Shown piece by piece: positions 28,608 through 37,955 of a stretch of DNA of 64,000 nucleotides. The position numbers and the translations under genes are program-made. This DNA comes from Acetobacter lovaniensis (lineage in GTDB: Bacteria > Pseudomonadota > Alphaproteobacteria > Acetobacterales > Acetobacteraceae). Every line of letters starts with the position of its first letter. Position 1 is the first letter of the stretch. The notes beneath the pieces were generated by a model that did not search any database, was not told where the DNA came from, and saw nothing but the letters and a program-made list of their open reading frames with translations. Location of the stretch: contig NZ_JACHIE010000001.1 in the NCBI RefSeq assembly GCF_014207635.1, positions 310,001 to 374,000 on the forward strand, in the 5' to 3' direction.

Positions 28608-30146
28608 ATGTCCTCCATCCCTCAGCCTCCCAAGCGCACTGCCATGCTGGTCATTCTTGACGGGTTCGGCTGGCGTGAAGACCCGTCAGACAACGCGGTG
28701 CATCTGGCCAGAACACCCAACTTTGACCAGTTGTGGCAGGCCAACCCACACAGCTTCCTGCGCACAAGCGGGGAGGACGTGGGCCTGCCTGCGGGGCAGA
28801 TGGGCAATTCGGAAGTCGGGCACCTCAATATTGGCGCAGGCCGGGTGGTCATGCAGGAACTGCCGCGTATTTTTACCGCCATTGAGGACGGGTCCTTGGC
28901 GCGCAATCCGGTTTTGACTGATTTTATCGCCACGCTCAAAAAAACCGGTGGCACCTGCCACCTTATGGGGCTGATTTCCACAGGTGGGGTCCATTCGCAT
29001 CAGGACCACGCCGCAGCCCTTGCCCGTATTGTCAGTGACGCAGGCGTACCCGTAGCCCTGCACCTGTTTACCGATGGCCGCGATACAGCCCCCCGCTCGG
29101 CACACACCTACCTGCAACAGCTCCGCGCGGCTTTGCCTGCCGGTGTGCAACTTGCCACCATCTCGGGCCGCTATTACGCCATGGACCGCGACAAACGCTG
29201 GGACCGGGTGGAAAAAGCCTACAACGCTCTGGTCAGCGCCACCGGCCCGCAGGCCAATACGCCGGAAGAGGTTGTGGATGCGGCCTATGCGCAGGATGTA
29301 TCGGACGAGTTCATTCTCCCCACCGTGCTGGCAGGCTATGCGGGCATGCAGGATGGGGATGGTATTCTGTCCTTCAACTTCCGGGCAGACCGCATCCGCC
29401 AGTTGATGGATACGTTGCTGGAGCCGGATTTTGCAGGCTTTGCCCGCAGCAAAACGGTGCATTTTGCCGCAGCTCTGGCCATGACCCATTACAGCGATGC
29501 TCTGGCAGGGCGCATGACCGTTCTGTTCCCGCCGGAAGAACTGACCAACCTGCTGGGCGAGGTAGTCGCGCAGGCAGGTCTCCGCCAGCTCCGTATGGCG
29601 GAGACGGAAAAATACCCGCACGTCACCTACTTCATGAATGGTGGCCGCGAAAAACTGTTTGAAGGCGAAGACCGTATTCTGGTGCCCTCCCCCAAAGTGG
29701 CCACCTACGACCTGCAACCCGAAATGTCGGCCCCGGAACTGACCGACAAGGCCGTAGCCGCCATTAAAAGCGGGGAATACGACCTGATCGTGCTCAATTT
29801 TGCCAACCCGGACATGGTAGGCCATACCGGGGTGCTGGCCGCGGCCATTACCGCCGTGGAAGCCGTGGATACCGGGCTGGGCCGCATTGCCCGCGCGCTG
29901 GAGGAGGAACACGGAATCCTGCTGGTAACAGCCGACCACGGCAACTGCGAAACCATGAAAGACCCGCAGACAGGCGGCCCGCACACCGCCCATACGCTTA
30001 ACCTTGTGCCCTTTATTGTTGCTGGGGCCAGCGCAACAAAACTGCATGACGGCGGCAAACTGGCTGATCTGGCCCCTACCCTGCTTGATGCCCTCAACCT
30101 GCCCAAACCCGCCGAAATGACAGGCCAGTCCCTGCTTGCGCACTGA
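28608..30146 (+). CDS. gpmI: 2,3-bisphosphoglycerate-independent phosphoglycerate mutase
   Basis: Interconverts 3- and 2-phosphoglycerate in glycolysis and gluconeogenesis, using two Mn ions and a phosphoserine. The protein has 512 residues, the usual length. Metal-binding Asp18 is in ILDGFGW and catalytic Ser68 in MGNSEVGHLN. The C-terminal metal motifs include NFANPDMVGHTG and TADHGNCE. I choose ATG 28608 with GAGGT eight bases upstream; the frame is open further up, through the terminator, but has no ribosome site. The stop abuts the start of the EnvC-like gene. Confidence 0.95.
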   Translation: MSSIPQPPKRTAMLVILDGFGWREDPSDNAVHLARTPNFDQLWQANPHSFLRTSGEDVGLPAGQMGNSEVGHLNIGAGRVVMQELPRIFTAIEDGSLARNPVLTDFIATLKKTGGTCHLMGLISTGGVHSHQDHAAALARIVSDAGVPVALHLFTDGRDTAPRSAHTYLQQLRAALPAGVQLATISGRYYAMDRDKRWDRVEKAYNALVSATGPQANTPEEVVDAAYAQDVSDEFILPTVLAGYAGMQDGDGILSFNFRADRIRQLMDTLLEPDFAGFARSKTVHFAAALAMTHYSDALAGRMTVLFPPEELTNLLGEVVAQAGLRQLRMAETEKYPHVTYFMNGGREKLFEGEDRILVPSPKVATYDLQPEMSAPELTDKAVAAIKSGEYDLIVLNFANPDMVGHTGVLAAAITAVEAVDTGLGRIARALEEEHGILLVTADHGNCETMKDPQTGGPHTAHTLNLVPFIVAGASATKLHDGGKLADLAPTLLDALNLPKPAEMTGQSLLAH

Positions 30147-31592
30147 ATGAGCACTCCCCGGCCATTTTTTTACGCCACAGGCCCTTCTGCCAAAACAGGT
30201 GGCACACTGGTCGGGGCAGCATTGCTGCTGGGGGTGGGCCTGTTCTGCCCTCTTCAGGCAGTCTGGGGGGCAGAGCACACACGCCATGCCCGGCAGGCAG
30301 GGGCCACCAGCGTGCACAAAAAAAAGCACGCCAGCCAACCGGGCGCACCGGCCCCGGATACGCTGCCCAATACGCGCCCTCCAGTCCACGGCAAGGTGGG
30401 GCATTCCGTTTTGCAGGCACAGGCGGCGGTAGAAGCCGCCCGCGCGCAGCATCTGGCCATGGAGCAGGAAAAAAAACGGCAGGCAGCAGCCATAGAGGCT
30501 TCCCGCCTTAAAAACGAAGCCGCACAGGCAGCGGCCATGCAGGCCAGAAATCAGGCACTCGCCCTGTCTGCGGCAACTGTTGCCGCAACCAGCCAGTTGC
30601 ATGATACGGAACAGCAGATCTCCGACCTGAGCGAACGCATTAACGCAATCCGGAATGAGCAGCGTGGCCTGCAAAACGCCCTGCGCACCAGCGCACAGGC
30701 CCTAGCCCCCATTCTGCCACTGGCTGAACGCTTATCCCTTTACCCATCCGATACCCTTCTCGCAGCCCCTGTACCACAGGGGGAGGCCGTAACCGGGTTT
30801 TTGATCCTGCGGGGGTTGTCACGCCAGATGGAGGTGCAGGCACAGGGCATGCGGGCTCAGCAGGCGCGCCTGAGTGCCGTAGATGCGGACCTTTCCGCCC
30901 AGTACGCGACCCTTGCAGGGCTAAAGCAGAACCAGCGCCAGCAGCGTGATACCGTACGCCAGCAGGCGGCCCGTGCCCGCATAACCCAGCAGCAGGCCAA
31001 CAAACTGGCCCAGAGTACTGCGCAGCAACTGCTTGCCGCAACCCAGCGCGCCTCCAGCCTGCAGGATGCGATTGCCCGGCTGGATGCACTGGAAGAAACC
31101 GCCCGTGCCGCCCTGCAGCGCGAAATTGCCACCGCCGAGCAGGCCCATCAGACCGAGCGGGCACGGACTGCCCGCCAGCAGGAAGCCACACTCAGCCAGA
31201 ACGAGGGGCCGGGTCTGGCTGAACACAGCACGGGTACGGGGGCACAGCCTGTTGCTGGCAAACTGGTTTCGGGCTGGGGGGTCGCCAGCGATTCCGGCCC
31301 CACAACCGGCATGACCTACCGCACCCCGCCGGGTGCAAGTGTGCGCGCCCCCTGTTCTGGCAGTGTGGACTTTGCCGGGGCGTTCCGCAGCTATGGGCAG
31401 ATGGTTATTTTAAACTGCGGGCGACATTACCGCTTTGTTCTGGCAGGACTTTCCGAGTTGAGCGTGGACACTGCACAGAGTTTGACAAAAGGCGCACCCG
31501 TGGGACACATGAGTGCAGCAGGCAGTTCCGCTACCCTTTTCATTCAGTTGCGTAACGGACAAAAAACCGTCAACCCCGCTCCGTTTCTGTAA
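30147..31592 (+). CDS. EnvC-like murein hydrolase activator with degenerate LytM domain
   Basis: A 481-residue protein with a signal or anchor segment (about residues 18-41). A long Ala/Gln/Arg-rich coiled coil follows (about 90-340), then a C-terminal LytM/M23-like domain (about 365-481: KLVSGWG, PPGASVRAPCSGSVDFAGAFRSYGQMVIL, then LFIQLRNGQKTVNP). The zinc ligands of active M23 peptidases are not visible: HxxxD is replaced by TGMTYRT and HxH by FIQL. This fits an EnvC-type activator of amidases rather than an enzyme. It starts one base after the gpmI stop and leads to ctpA, a deacetylase-like gene and rppH, a conserved alphaproteobacterial order. Confidence 0.85.
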   Translation: MSTPRPFFYATGPSAKTGGTLVGAALLLGVGLFCPLQAVWGAEHTRHARQAGATSVHKKKHASQPGAPAPDTLPNTRPPVHGKVGHSVLQAQAAVEAARAQHLAMEQEKKRQAAAIEASRLKNEAAQAAAMQARNQALALSAATVAATSQLHDTEQQISDLSERINAIRNEQRGLQNALRTSAQALAPILPLAERLSLYPSDTLLAAPVPQGEAVTGFLILRGLSRQMEVQAQGMRAQQARLSAVDADLSAQYATLAGLKQNQRQQRDTVRQQAARARITQQQANKLAQSTAQQLLAATQRASSLQDAIARLDALEETARAALQREIATAEQAHQTERARTARQQEATLSQNEGPGLAEHSTGTGAQPVAGKLVSGWGVASDSGPTTGMTYRTPPGASVRAPCSGSVDFAGAFRSYGQMVILNCGRHYRFVLAGLSELSVDTAQSLTKGAPVGHMSAAGSSATLFIQLRNGQKTVNPAPFL

Positions 31593-31774
31593 AGAGAGAG
31601 ACGGGTTGCGCGCTCAGGCTGTTTCCCTCTGTTGCGGAACACGCTAGTCTTGCGCAATATGCCGCCATGCTCCGGCACGGCGCGCAATGCACACGACTTT
31701 GGTTGGTGCGCGTATTTGAAAAGACAGGAAGAACAAGCGCACGGGCAAAGCCCTGCGACAGGAGACAAGATCGC

Positions 31775-33223
31775 ATGAAGTTCCGCACAGGTCTGATGCT
31801 CGGCGCCGCAGCCATGACCGGCCTTGCCCTGACTTTTCACCCCGGATACCACAATGGCGCTGGGTTCCTGAGCACACCGGCTCAGGCGGAAAGCACCACC
31901 CCGGACGCCTCCCCCACCACCAACCATGCGGAAACCTACCGCCTGCTGACCCTGTTTGGTACGGTGCTGGACCTTGTGCGGGCGGACTATGTTGAGCCTG
32001 TTTCCGACCGGGACCTGATCACCAACGCCCTGAACGGCATGCTCAGCGGTCTGGACCCCCATAGCTCATACATGACCCAGAAACAGTATGATGACATGAT
32101 GGTGCAGATGAAAGGCGAATTTGGCGGCCTTGGGCTGGAACTCCAGCAGCAGGACGGCCACATCCGCGTTGTATCCCCCATTGATGGCACACCGGGCTTT
32201 CGCGCAGGGATCAAGCCGGGCGACTACATTATTGCCGTGGATGGCCACACCATAGACGGCACACCGCTGGATGAAGCGGTTAAAAAAATGCGCGGCAAGG
32301 CTGATACCAAAATTACCCTGACCCTTGTGCGCGAAAAAACACCCAAGCCTATTACAGTCACCCTGACGCGTGAGATCATTCATATCGACGTGGTCAAATC
32401 CGCTCTGTATGACCGGATTGGCTACCTGCGCATCGCCCAGTTTAATGAAACCACAGAAAAAGAACTGCTCAAGGGCTACAACACCCTCAAGCAGCAGGCG
32501 GGTGGCAAGCTGGGCGGTCTGGTGCTGGACCTGCGGAATGACCCCGGTGGCCTGCTTGATCAGGCGGTAGAGGTTTCCTCCAGCTTCATCCGCTCGGGCG
32601 AGATTGTCTCCACCCGTGCACGCCACGCCAAGGACAGCCAGCGCTGGGATGCGCATGGTACGGATATTACGGATGACCTGCCCATGGTGGTGCTGATCAA
32701 CGGTGGCTCGGCCTCCGCATCGGAAATTGTGTCCGGCGCATTGCAAGACCACCATCGCGCCGTGCTGATTGGCACACGCACCTTTGGCAAGGGCTCCGTG
32801 CAGTCCATTATTCCCATTCCCGGCAACGGGGCCGTTCGCCTGACCACCGCGCGTTACTACACGCCTTCGGGCCGCTCCATTCAGGCGCTGGGCATTACGC
32901 CTGATATTGTGGTCAAGGAAACGCGAGAAGACCCCGCCTTCAGCCTGCGTGAAGCGGACCTTGAGCATATCCTTAAAAATCAGGGTGGTAACCAGACCAA
33001 GGCGCAGCCCCGTACGGACCTGCCCGCCATTGCCAAGATCATTCCCGACCAGCCCCCCGCCAACTGGCCGGAGTTTGAATACAACAAGCCCAATACGGAC
33101 TTCCAGTTACAGGAAGGCCTGCGTGTTGTACGCTCCATGGCTGGCCTGCCAGCCCCCGACCCCACGGCATCCCTGCCCCCGGTCAAGCCAGCGGCCAAAA
33201 CCGACTGTTCAGCCCATAACTAA
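31775..33223 (+). CDS. S41-family carboxy-terminal processing peptidase
   Basis: Periplasmic serine protease (CtpA type) of 482 residues that trims C-termini or degrades envelope proteins such as peptidoglycan hydrolases. A signal peptide (about residues 1-33, ending TPAQA) is followed by an N-terminal helical region, a PDZ domain (about 95-175: GEFGGLGLELQQQ, GIKPGDYIIAVDG) and the S41 core. The core has the catalytic Ser in GSASASE (about 312-317) and Lys in TFGKGSVQ. The ATG at 31775 has AGGAG ten bases upstream; the frame stays open to 31667, but that part is not signal-like. EnvC-like and Ctp partners commonly act on the same cell-wall hydrolases. Confidence 0.93.
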   Translation: MKFRTGLMLGAAAMTGLALTFHPGYHNGAGFLSTPAQAESTTPDASPTTNHAETYRLLTLFGTVLDLVRADYVEPVSDRDLITNALNGMLSGLDPHSSYMTQKQYDDMMVQMKGEFGGLGLELQQQDGHIRVVSPIDGTPGFRAGIKPGDYIIAVDGHTIDGTPLDEAVKKMRGKADTKITLTLVREKTPKPITVTLTREIIHIDVVKSALYDRIGYLRIAQFNETTEKELLKGYNTLKQQAGGKLGGLVLDLRNDPGGLLDQAVEVSSSFIRSGEIVSTRARHAKDSQRWDAHGTDITDDLPMVVLINGGSASASEIVSGALQDHHRAVLIGTRTFGKGSVQSIIPIPGNGAVRLTTARYYTPSGRSIQALGITPDIVVKETREDPAFSLREADLEHILKNQGGNQTKAQPRTDLPAIAKIIPDQPPANWPEFEYNKPNTDFQLQEGLRVVRSMAGLPAPDPTASLPPVKPAAKTDCSAHN

Positions 33224-33249
33224 CGCGTAGCAGGTACAAGGCAGTGGTC

Positions 33250-34365
33250 ATGCAGACACCTTCCCTATGGCAGCAACTGCCAGCCAATGGTCGGCTGTTC
33301 ATCCGCTTCTGGGGCGGGGCTTTTGCTGCTACGGCTGTCTTGGCTCTGGCACTCCAGATGATGGGACCACCCCACCTGATTGCCGGTGGGGACGATATTG
33401 ATACTCAGGCAGAACCGGGCACTAAAACCGGCACTGGTGCTCACCTTGTCAACATTCCCTCCCCGCAGGCGGGGCTACTGGACAGGACCGTAGGACCGGG
33501 TGGCTTCCCCCTGCCCAAGCGCGGGCCTCATGGCGCCCTGCCACGGCAGATTTACGCAGCCCCCACCGTGGACGTGCCCCCCGGCGCTCCAATGGTGGCC
33601 CTGCTGGTGGATGGTGTTGGCCAGTCTGAAGACCTGACAAAAGAAGCCATTGCCGCCCTGCCCGGTCAGGTATCCCTTGCCGTCTCTCCTTATGTGGCGG
33701 ACCCGGATGCCATTATGGAGGCAGCCCGCCAGCACCAGCATGAACTTCTGCTCTCGCTCCCCATGCAGGGAGATGCCGCAAAAACGGCCTCTGCGGGCAA
33801 GGATACCTCCGCCGACAGCGAAGGCCCCAAGGCACTGGGCGTTCTGCTTTCTGCCCAGCAGAACATGGAAAACCTGAACTGGTCCTTGTCTCATCTGGCG
33901 GGATATGTGGGGGTCACCAATGCTTTTGACGGGCAGAATGGTGGCGGGTTCCCCAATTCCAGCGGGTTCAAATCCATTCTCTCAGCTCTGGACCAGCGCG
34001 GGCTGCTTTACCTGAACGCAAGCCCCGACACCCATATCGAAAGCAGTAATGCAGTCGGTTCGGCGGATGTGAGCATCAACACCGACGAAGATATTGTGAA
34101 TATCGACATCCAGTTACTCAAACTCCAGCAGCTTGCCCGCCAGAACGGGCGCGCCATTGGTGTGCTTGGCCCCCTGCGCCCTGTTGCTCTGGCCTGCCTG
34201 CGGGCGTGGCTGCCCCACCTCAAGGATGTGGGCATAACGCTGGTGCCAGTCAGCCAGCTTATCCAGCCCACCGACCCGGCCAGCCTGCCCCAGCCTGCCA
34301 GCAACGGCCAGATGCACGTCAACCTGATCAACCCGGCCCCCCGCATGATGGGAGGCAGCCACTAA
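33250..34365 (+). CDS. Divergent polysaccharide deacetylase family protein (YibQ/DUF610 type)
   Basis: A 371-residue envelope protein with one N-terminal membrane or signal helix (about residues 17-38) and a Pro/Gly-rich linker. The NodB-like fold follows from about residue 112 (VALLVDGVGQSED, LPGQVSLAVSPYV, QHELLLSLPMQ, LAGYVGVTNAFDG, GITLVPVSQL). The family's usual NNHMGS-like motif reads TNAFDG here, so metal-dependent deacetylase activity is doubtful. ATG 33250 has AAGG eight bases upstream; a GTG at 33244 is possible. The stop overlaps the rppH start (TAATG). It belongs to the envC-ctpA-yibQ-rppH gene set. Confidence 0.85.
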   Translation: MQTPSLWQQLPANGRLFIRFWGGAFAATAVLALALQMMGPPHLIAGGDDIDTQAEPGTKTGTGAHLVNIPSPQAGLLDRTVGPGGFPLPKRGPHGALPRQIYAAPTVDVPPGAPMVALLVDGVGQSEDLTKEAIAALPGQVSLAVSPYVADPDAIMEAARQHQHELLLSLPMQGDAAKTASAGKDTSADSEGPKALGVLLSAQQNMENLNWSLSHLAGYVGVTNAFDGQNGGGFPNSSGFKSILSALDQRGLLYLNASPDTHIESSNAVGSADVSINTDEDIVNIDIQLLKLQQLARQNGRAIGVLGPLRPVALACLRAWLPHLKDVGITLVPVSQLIQPTDPASLPQPASNGQMHVNLINPAPRMMGGSH

Positions 34366-34871
34366 TGTCTGTTGACCCAAACACCCTGCCCTACCGCCCC
34401 AATGTAGGGGCGCTGATTTTTAATGCCGAAGGCCGCGTGCTTATTGCCCGCAGGACCGACATGCCCGGTGCAGGCGGCCCCCTTTCACAGGGGATATGGC
34501 AATGCCCGCAGGGCGGGATAGACGAAGGGGAAGACCCGCGCACCGCTGTCCTGCGTGAAGTGGGGGAAGAACTTGGTACAAGCCACGTCCATATTCTGGC
34601 CGAACACCCCGAATGGATCGCGTATGATCTGCCAGCAGCGCTCATTGGCCATGCCTTTGGCGGACGCTACCGAGGCCAGACCCAGAAATGGTTTGCCCTG
34701 CGCTTTACCGGCACCGAAGCCGATATTCAGCTAGACAGCCACCTGCCTGCCGAATTTGATGCGTGGATGTGGATTGACCTGCAAACTTTGCCCGACTGTT
34801 CCGTCGGTTTTAAAAAACCGATTTACGAACAACTGGTCAGGGACTTTGCCCACCACGCGGTAGCAGGCTGA
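34365..34871 (+). CDS. rppH: RNA pyrophosphohydrolase RppH (Nudix)
   Basis: Removes pyrophosphate from 5-prime ends of mRNA, opening it to RNase E decay. The protein has 168 residues. The Nudix box GGIDEGEDPRTAVLREVGEELG is intact (about residues 45-66), with YRPNVGALIFN before it and QKWFALRF after. Start ATG 34365 shares its A with the TAA of the previous gene and has GGAGG (34351-34355) upstream. The C-terminal GFKKPIYEQLVRDF is typical. Confidence 0.94.
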   Translation: MSVDPNTLPYRPNVGALIFNAEGRVLIARRTDMPGAGGPLSQGIWQCPQGGIDEGEDPRTAVLREVGEELGTSHVHILAEHPEWIAYDLPAALIGHAFGGRYRGQTQKWFALRFTGTEADIQLDSHLPAEFDAWMWIDLQTLPDCSVGFKKPIYEQLVRDFAHHAVAG

Positions 34872-34930
34872 ACCACGGGCTCCGTGCCTTCGCGGCACCA
34901 CAACGCACGGCAGCAGAGCGGCCCAGCAAC

Positions 34931-34979
34931 AAAAAGCCATTGGTCTGGGAGCAAACACCCCTGACCAATGGCTTTTTTT
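34931..34979. terminator. Bidirectional terminator between rppH and emrB
   Basis: AAAAAGCCATTGGTC (34931-34945) and GACCAATGGCTTTTT (34963-34977) are perfect 15-base arms around a 17-base loop. There is a T-run on each strand, so it can end both the plus-strand rppH run and the minus-strand emrB run. Confidence 0.93.
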
Positions 34980-35005
34980 AATACTGGTCTTACATAGGAC
35001 GCGCG

Positions 35006-36583
35006 TTAGTGAGCACCTCTGGCTTTTCCATCACCCCTGATGGGGGAAAGCAAAAAGCAGAGCGGCACACACAGGAATGCGCCAATGCCCAGAATCATGA
35101 AGACCTCATTATAGGACAACATGGCCACCTGACGCGAAAATTCCTGAAACAGCGTGTGCTGCGCCACGGTATCGGCCAGTCCTTCTGGCACGCCACGCCC
35201 TATGGCCGCCTGCCTCACCTGATCCTGATACGCATTGAACGGCTGGTGAAACGGCGTCATCCAATCCACCATATAGGATTGATGCGCCTGTTTGCGCTCG
35301 GTCAGCATGGCTGTTGCACCAGAAATAGCCAAAGACCCCAGCACGTTACGCGCCATGCTGAACAGGGCTGAAGCATCGGGGTTCAGCCGTTCGGGAATAG
35401 TGGAATACGCAATGGTGGAAAGCGGCACAAACAGAAAAGCCAGACACGCCGTCTGGCTCATGCGATACAGCATGAGGTGTTTGAAATCCAGCAATGGCAG
35501 CAACTGGGCGGAATAGAACAGGGATACCCCCATAAGCGTAAAGCCTATGGCAATTACGTTGCGCACGCTGGTCAGGGTCATCAGCTTACCCACCACGGGA
35601 ATAAGCACGATAACGGCAATACCACCGGGGGAAAGCAGCAGCCCGGACAAGGTTGCCGTGTACCCCATAACCTGCTGGGCAAACTGCGGCACCACAATGG
35701 CCGAAGCATAGAGCAAAGCCCCCATGGCACCCATAAGGGCCGTACCCACGGCAAAATTGCGATCCTTGAAAACACGCAGGTCCACAGCGGGCTTATCGGT
35801 ACGCAGCAGCCAGAAAACGGCACCTGTCAGACCCAGAAAAGCCAGAACACCCATCATACGGATAAAGGTTGAGCCAAACCAGTCCGCATCCTCCCCACGG
35901 TCCACCATGATCTCAAGGCAGCTAAAGCCCAGAGTAATCAGGCTGATGCCAATAACATCTACCGGGGCCTTCTGCTTTTGCGCCCAGGGTGGGTCTTCCA
36001 CCACCGTCATAACCCCCACTGTGGTCAGAAACCCGAATGGCACGTTAATGAAAAAGATCCACCGCCATGAGAAGTTATCGGTAATCCACCCCCCAAGGGT
36101 CGGGCCGATAACCGGCCCCACAACCGCGGCAATGGCGGTCAGCCCAAAGGCCGCCGCACGCTTGGCGGGGGGGAAACTGTCCAGAATGATGGATTGCTGG
36201 TTGGGCTGTAGCCCGCCACCAAAAAACCCCTGCATAAGCCGGAACACAACCAGTTCACCCAGACTGGTCGCCATGCCACACAGAAAAGACGAGACCGTGA
36301 ACATGACAATGCAGATAAGAAAATAGCGTTTGCGGCCAAACACTTTTCCCAACCAGCCGGAAATGGTGAGCACAATGCCATTGGCTACCAGATAGGCTGT
36401 GAGCGTCCACGTTGAATCATCATACGTGCTGGAAAGACTACCCGCGATATGCGGCAGGGACACGTTGACAATGGTGGTGTCCAGAATCTCCATGAACGCT
36501 GCCATGGTCACCACAAACGCAACGGTCCATGGATTATGCTTTGGCTTCCACCCGGCCGACACAGCCCCTGCCTGTGCACTCAT
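35006..36583 (-). CDS. emrB: DHA2-family multidrug MFS transporter, EmrB type
   Basis: Proton-driven drug exporter of 525 residues with 14 predicted membrane helices. Helix 1 carries the DHA2 motif LDTTIVNVSLPHIAGSL, and motif A-like GKVFGRKRYF follows helix 2. Helix 5 has the motif C region GPVIGPTLGGWITDNFSWRWIFFINVP. It starts inside the emrA stop (ATGA), so it is coupled to its membrane-fusion partner. A separate outer-membrane channel is not encoded here; TolC-like factors such as the one at 60897 could serve. Confidence 0.93.
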   Translation of the reverse strand: MSAQAGAVSAGWKPKHNPWTVAFVVTMAAFMEILDTTIVNVSLPHIAGSLSSTYDDSTWTLTAYLVANGIVLTISGWLGKVFGRKRYFLICIVMFTVSSFLCGMATSLGELVVFRLMQGFFGGGLQPNQQSIILDSFPPAKRAAAFGLTAIAAVVGPVIGPTLGGWITDNFSWRWIFFINVPFGFLTTVGVMTVVEDPPWAQKQKAPVDVIGISLITLGFSCLEIMVDRGEDADWFGSTFIRMMGVLAFLGLTGAVFWLLRTDKPAVDLRVFKDRNFAVGTALMGAMGALLYASAIVVPQFAQQVMGYTATLSGLLLSPGGIAVIVLIPVVGKLMTLTSVRNVIAIGFTLMGVSLFYSAQLLPLLDFKHLMLYRMSQTACLAFLFVPLSTIAYSTIPERLNPDASALFSMARNVLGSLAISGATAMLTERKQAHQSYMVDWMTPFHQPFNAYQDQVRQAAIGRGVPEGLADTVAQHTLFQEFSRQVAMLSYNEVFMILGIGAFLCVPLCFLLSPIRGDGKARGAH

Positions 36584-37788
36584 GGAGCGGTCTGCCCGCC
36601 GTTACCCACGCCTGCGCTGGCAGGCGTATCGGACGGAGGAGCATCGGAATGGCCCTGCGTATCTACATGCACAGTTGGCTCAACAGACAGGCCAAGAGCC
36701 AGCGGCTGATCGGGGTTCAGGCCATCATCAATCAGGATTTTAACAGGCACACGCTGCACGATCTTGACGTAGTTGCCGGTCGCATTTTCGGGCGGGAAGG
36801 CGCTAAAAGTCGCCCCCGTGCCCTTTTGCAGCGAATCAATATGCCCGTGCAGCTTAAGGCTGGGGTAGGCATCCACCCGGATGTCCACCTTCTGGCCGGG
36901 ACGCATTCTGGTGATCTGCGTTTCCTTGTAGTTGGCGACAACCCAGACTTCGGGTTCCACAATGGCAAACAGGCTCTGGCCCTGACGAACGTAGTTGCCC
37001 TGTTCGATGTTACGCTGGGAAATCCAGCCATCATGCGGGGCGCGGATAACGGTCCATTCCACGTTCAGCGCGGCGGAAACCAGGCTGGCCTGCGCGGCCC
37101 TGACCTGCGCTTCCTGCTGCGAAATCTGCACGGCCGCGTTTTCAATACTCGGCTGGACGGGCAGGGCCATCTGCACCGCACCTTCGGACGCCATGACCCG
37201 TGCCTGTGCCGCTTCCAGCGCAGCCTTGGCGTAATCTATATCCTGCTGGGACGTTGCGGCACGTTCCACACCATGCTGGCGGCGGTAGTCTGTTTCCGCC
37301 CTGAAAAGCTGCGCCTTGGCATCGGCCAACTGGCCCTGCGCCTGCAACAGCTTGCCGGGGAATTCCAGCAGCGCCACGCGATGCATCATGTCGCTCGCCA
37401 GTGCGGCGGCCTGTGCATTGGCCAGTTGCGCTGCGGCCTTGTCTTTTTCCGCCACCCAGTCACGCGGGTCAATGCGGGCCAGAATCTGGCCTTTGCGCAC
37501 AAACTGGTTATCGTTCACCAGCAGTTCGGTCACGTAGCCACCCACATGCGGGGCAATGATAATGGAGCGCCCTGCGGTAAAGGCGTCGTCCGTTTCCACC
37601 TCATTACGGGTCATGAACCAGTAAAGCCCGCCTGCCACAACCAGACAGCCAATCACACCGGAAAGAATAACCTTGCCCCGACTGCTCTTTTTGGCCTGCA
37701 GCTTATCGGCTGATGGCTGATCCGCAGCACTGTTCTGCTCCGGCGCAGGGGGAGATGATAAAGACTGCTCGTTATGGTCGTCGGCCAT
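36580..37788 (-). CDS. emrA: EmrA/HlyD-family membrane fusion protein
   Basis: Periplasmic adaptor of the EmrAB pump, 402 residues. The N-terminal cytosolic tail is acidic and Gln/Ser-rich. One membrane helix (about 40-60: VILSGVIGCLVVAGGLYWF) is followed by the biotinyl-lipoyl-like start NEVETDDAFTAGRSIIIAPHVGGYVTEL. A long helical hairpin (about 105-230) and the second lipoyl half (WTVIRAPHDGWISQRNIEQGNYV) complete the adaptor. ATG 37788 has AAGGAACAG just upstream; an ATG eight codons earlier does not. The 167-base upstream gap carries a triple half-site operator (37832-37864). Confidence 0.93.
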   Translation of the reverse strand: MADDHNEQSLSSPPAPEQNSAADQPSADKLQAKKSSRGKVILSGVIGCLVVAGGLYWFMTRNEVETDDAFTAGRSIIIAPHVGGYVTELLVNDNQFVRKGQILARIDPRDWVAEKDKAAAQLANAQAAALASDMMHRVALLEFPGKLLQAQGQLADAKAQLFRAETDYRRQHGVERAATSQQDIDYAKAALEAAQARVMASEGAVQMALPVQPSIENAAVQISQQEAQVRAAQASLVSAALNVEWTVIRAPHDGWISQRNIEQGNYVRQGQSLFAIVEPEVWVVANYKETQITRMRPGQKVDIRVDAYPSLKLHGHIDSLQKGTGATFSAFPPENATGNYVKIVQRVPVKILIDDGLNPDQPLALGLSVEPTVHVDTQGHSDAPPSDTPASAGVGNGGQTAP

Positions 37789-37831
37789 TCTGTTCCTTGC
37801 CCTCTCCAACACATCCTGCGCGGCATTTTTG

Positions 37832-37864
37832 CGGTCAGATGCTCTGACCGACCAGTTCGGTCAG
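37832..37864 (-). promoter_or_regulatory. Overlapping TetR-type dyads upstream of emrA
   Basis: Three half-sites alternate in orientation: CGGTCAG (37832-37838), CTGACCGA (37844-37851) and TCGGTCAG (37857-37864). Each is separated by five bases, giving two perfect dyads that share the middle arm. They lie 44-76 bases upstream of the emrA start. The GACCGA/TCGGTC core is typical of TetR/AcrR operators that control efflux genes. No TetR gene is in this window. Confidence 0.7.
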
Positions 37865-37955
37865 TATGTGCCACGTTCATATCCCTGCATCAAGCGCCGC
37901 ATAGGCTCCCATGCCCATAATTTGCGTTTATGCCAGCAAAACCGCCAGAAGTTTT

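Noticed and set aside
28686..30674. 662-codon open frame antisense to gpmI and the EnvC-like gene
   Set aside because: It spans two well-supported plus-strand genes and shows no recognisable motif.
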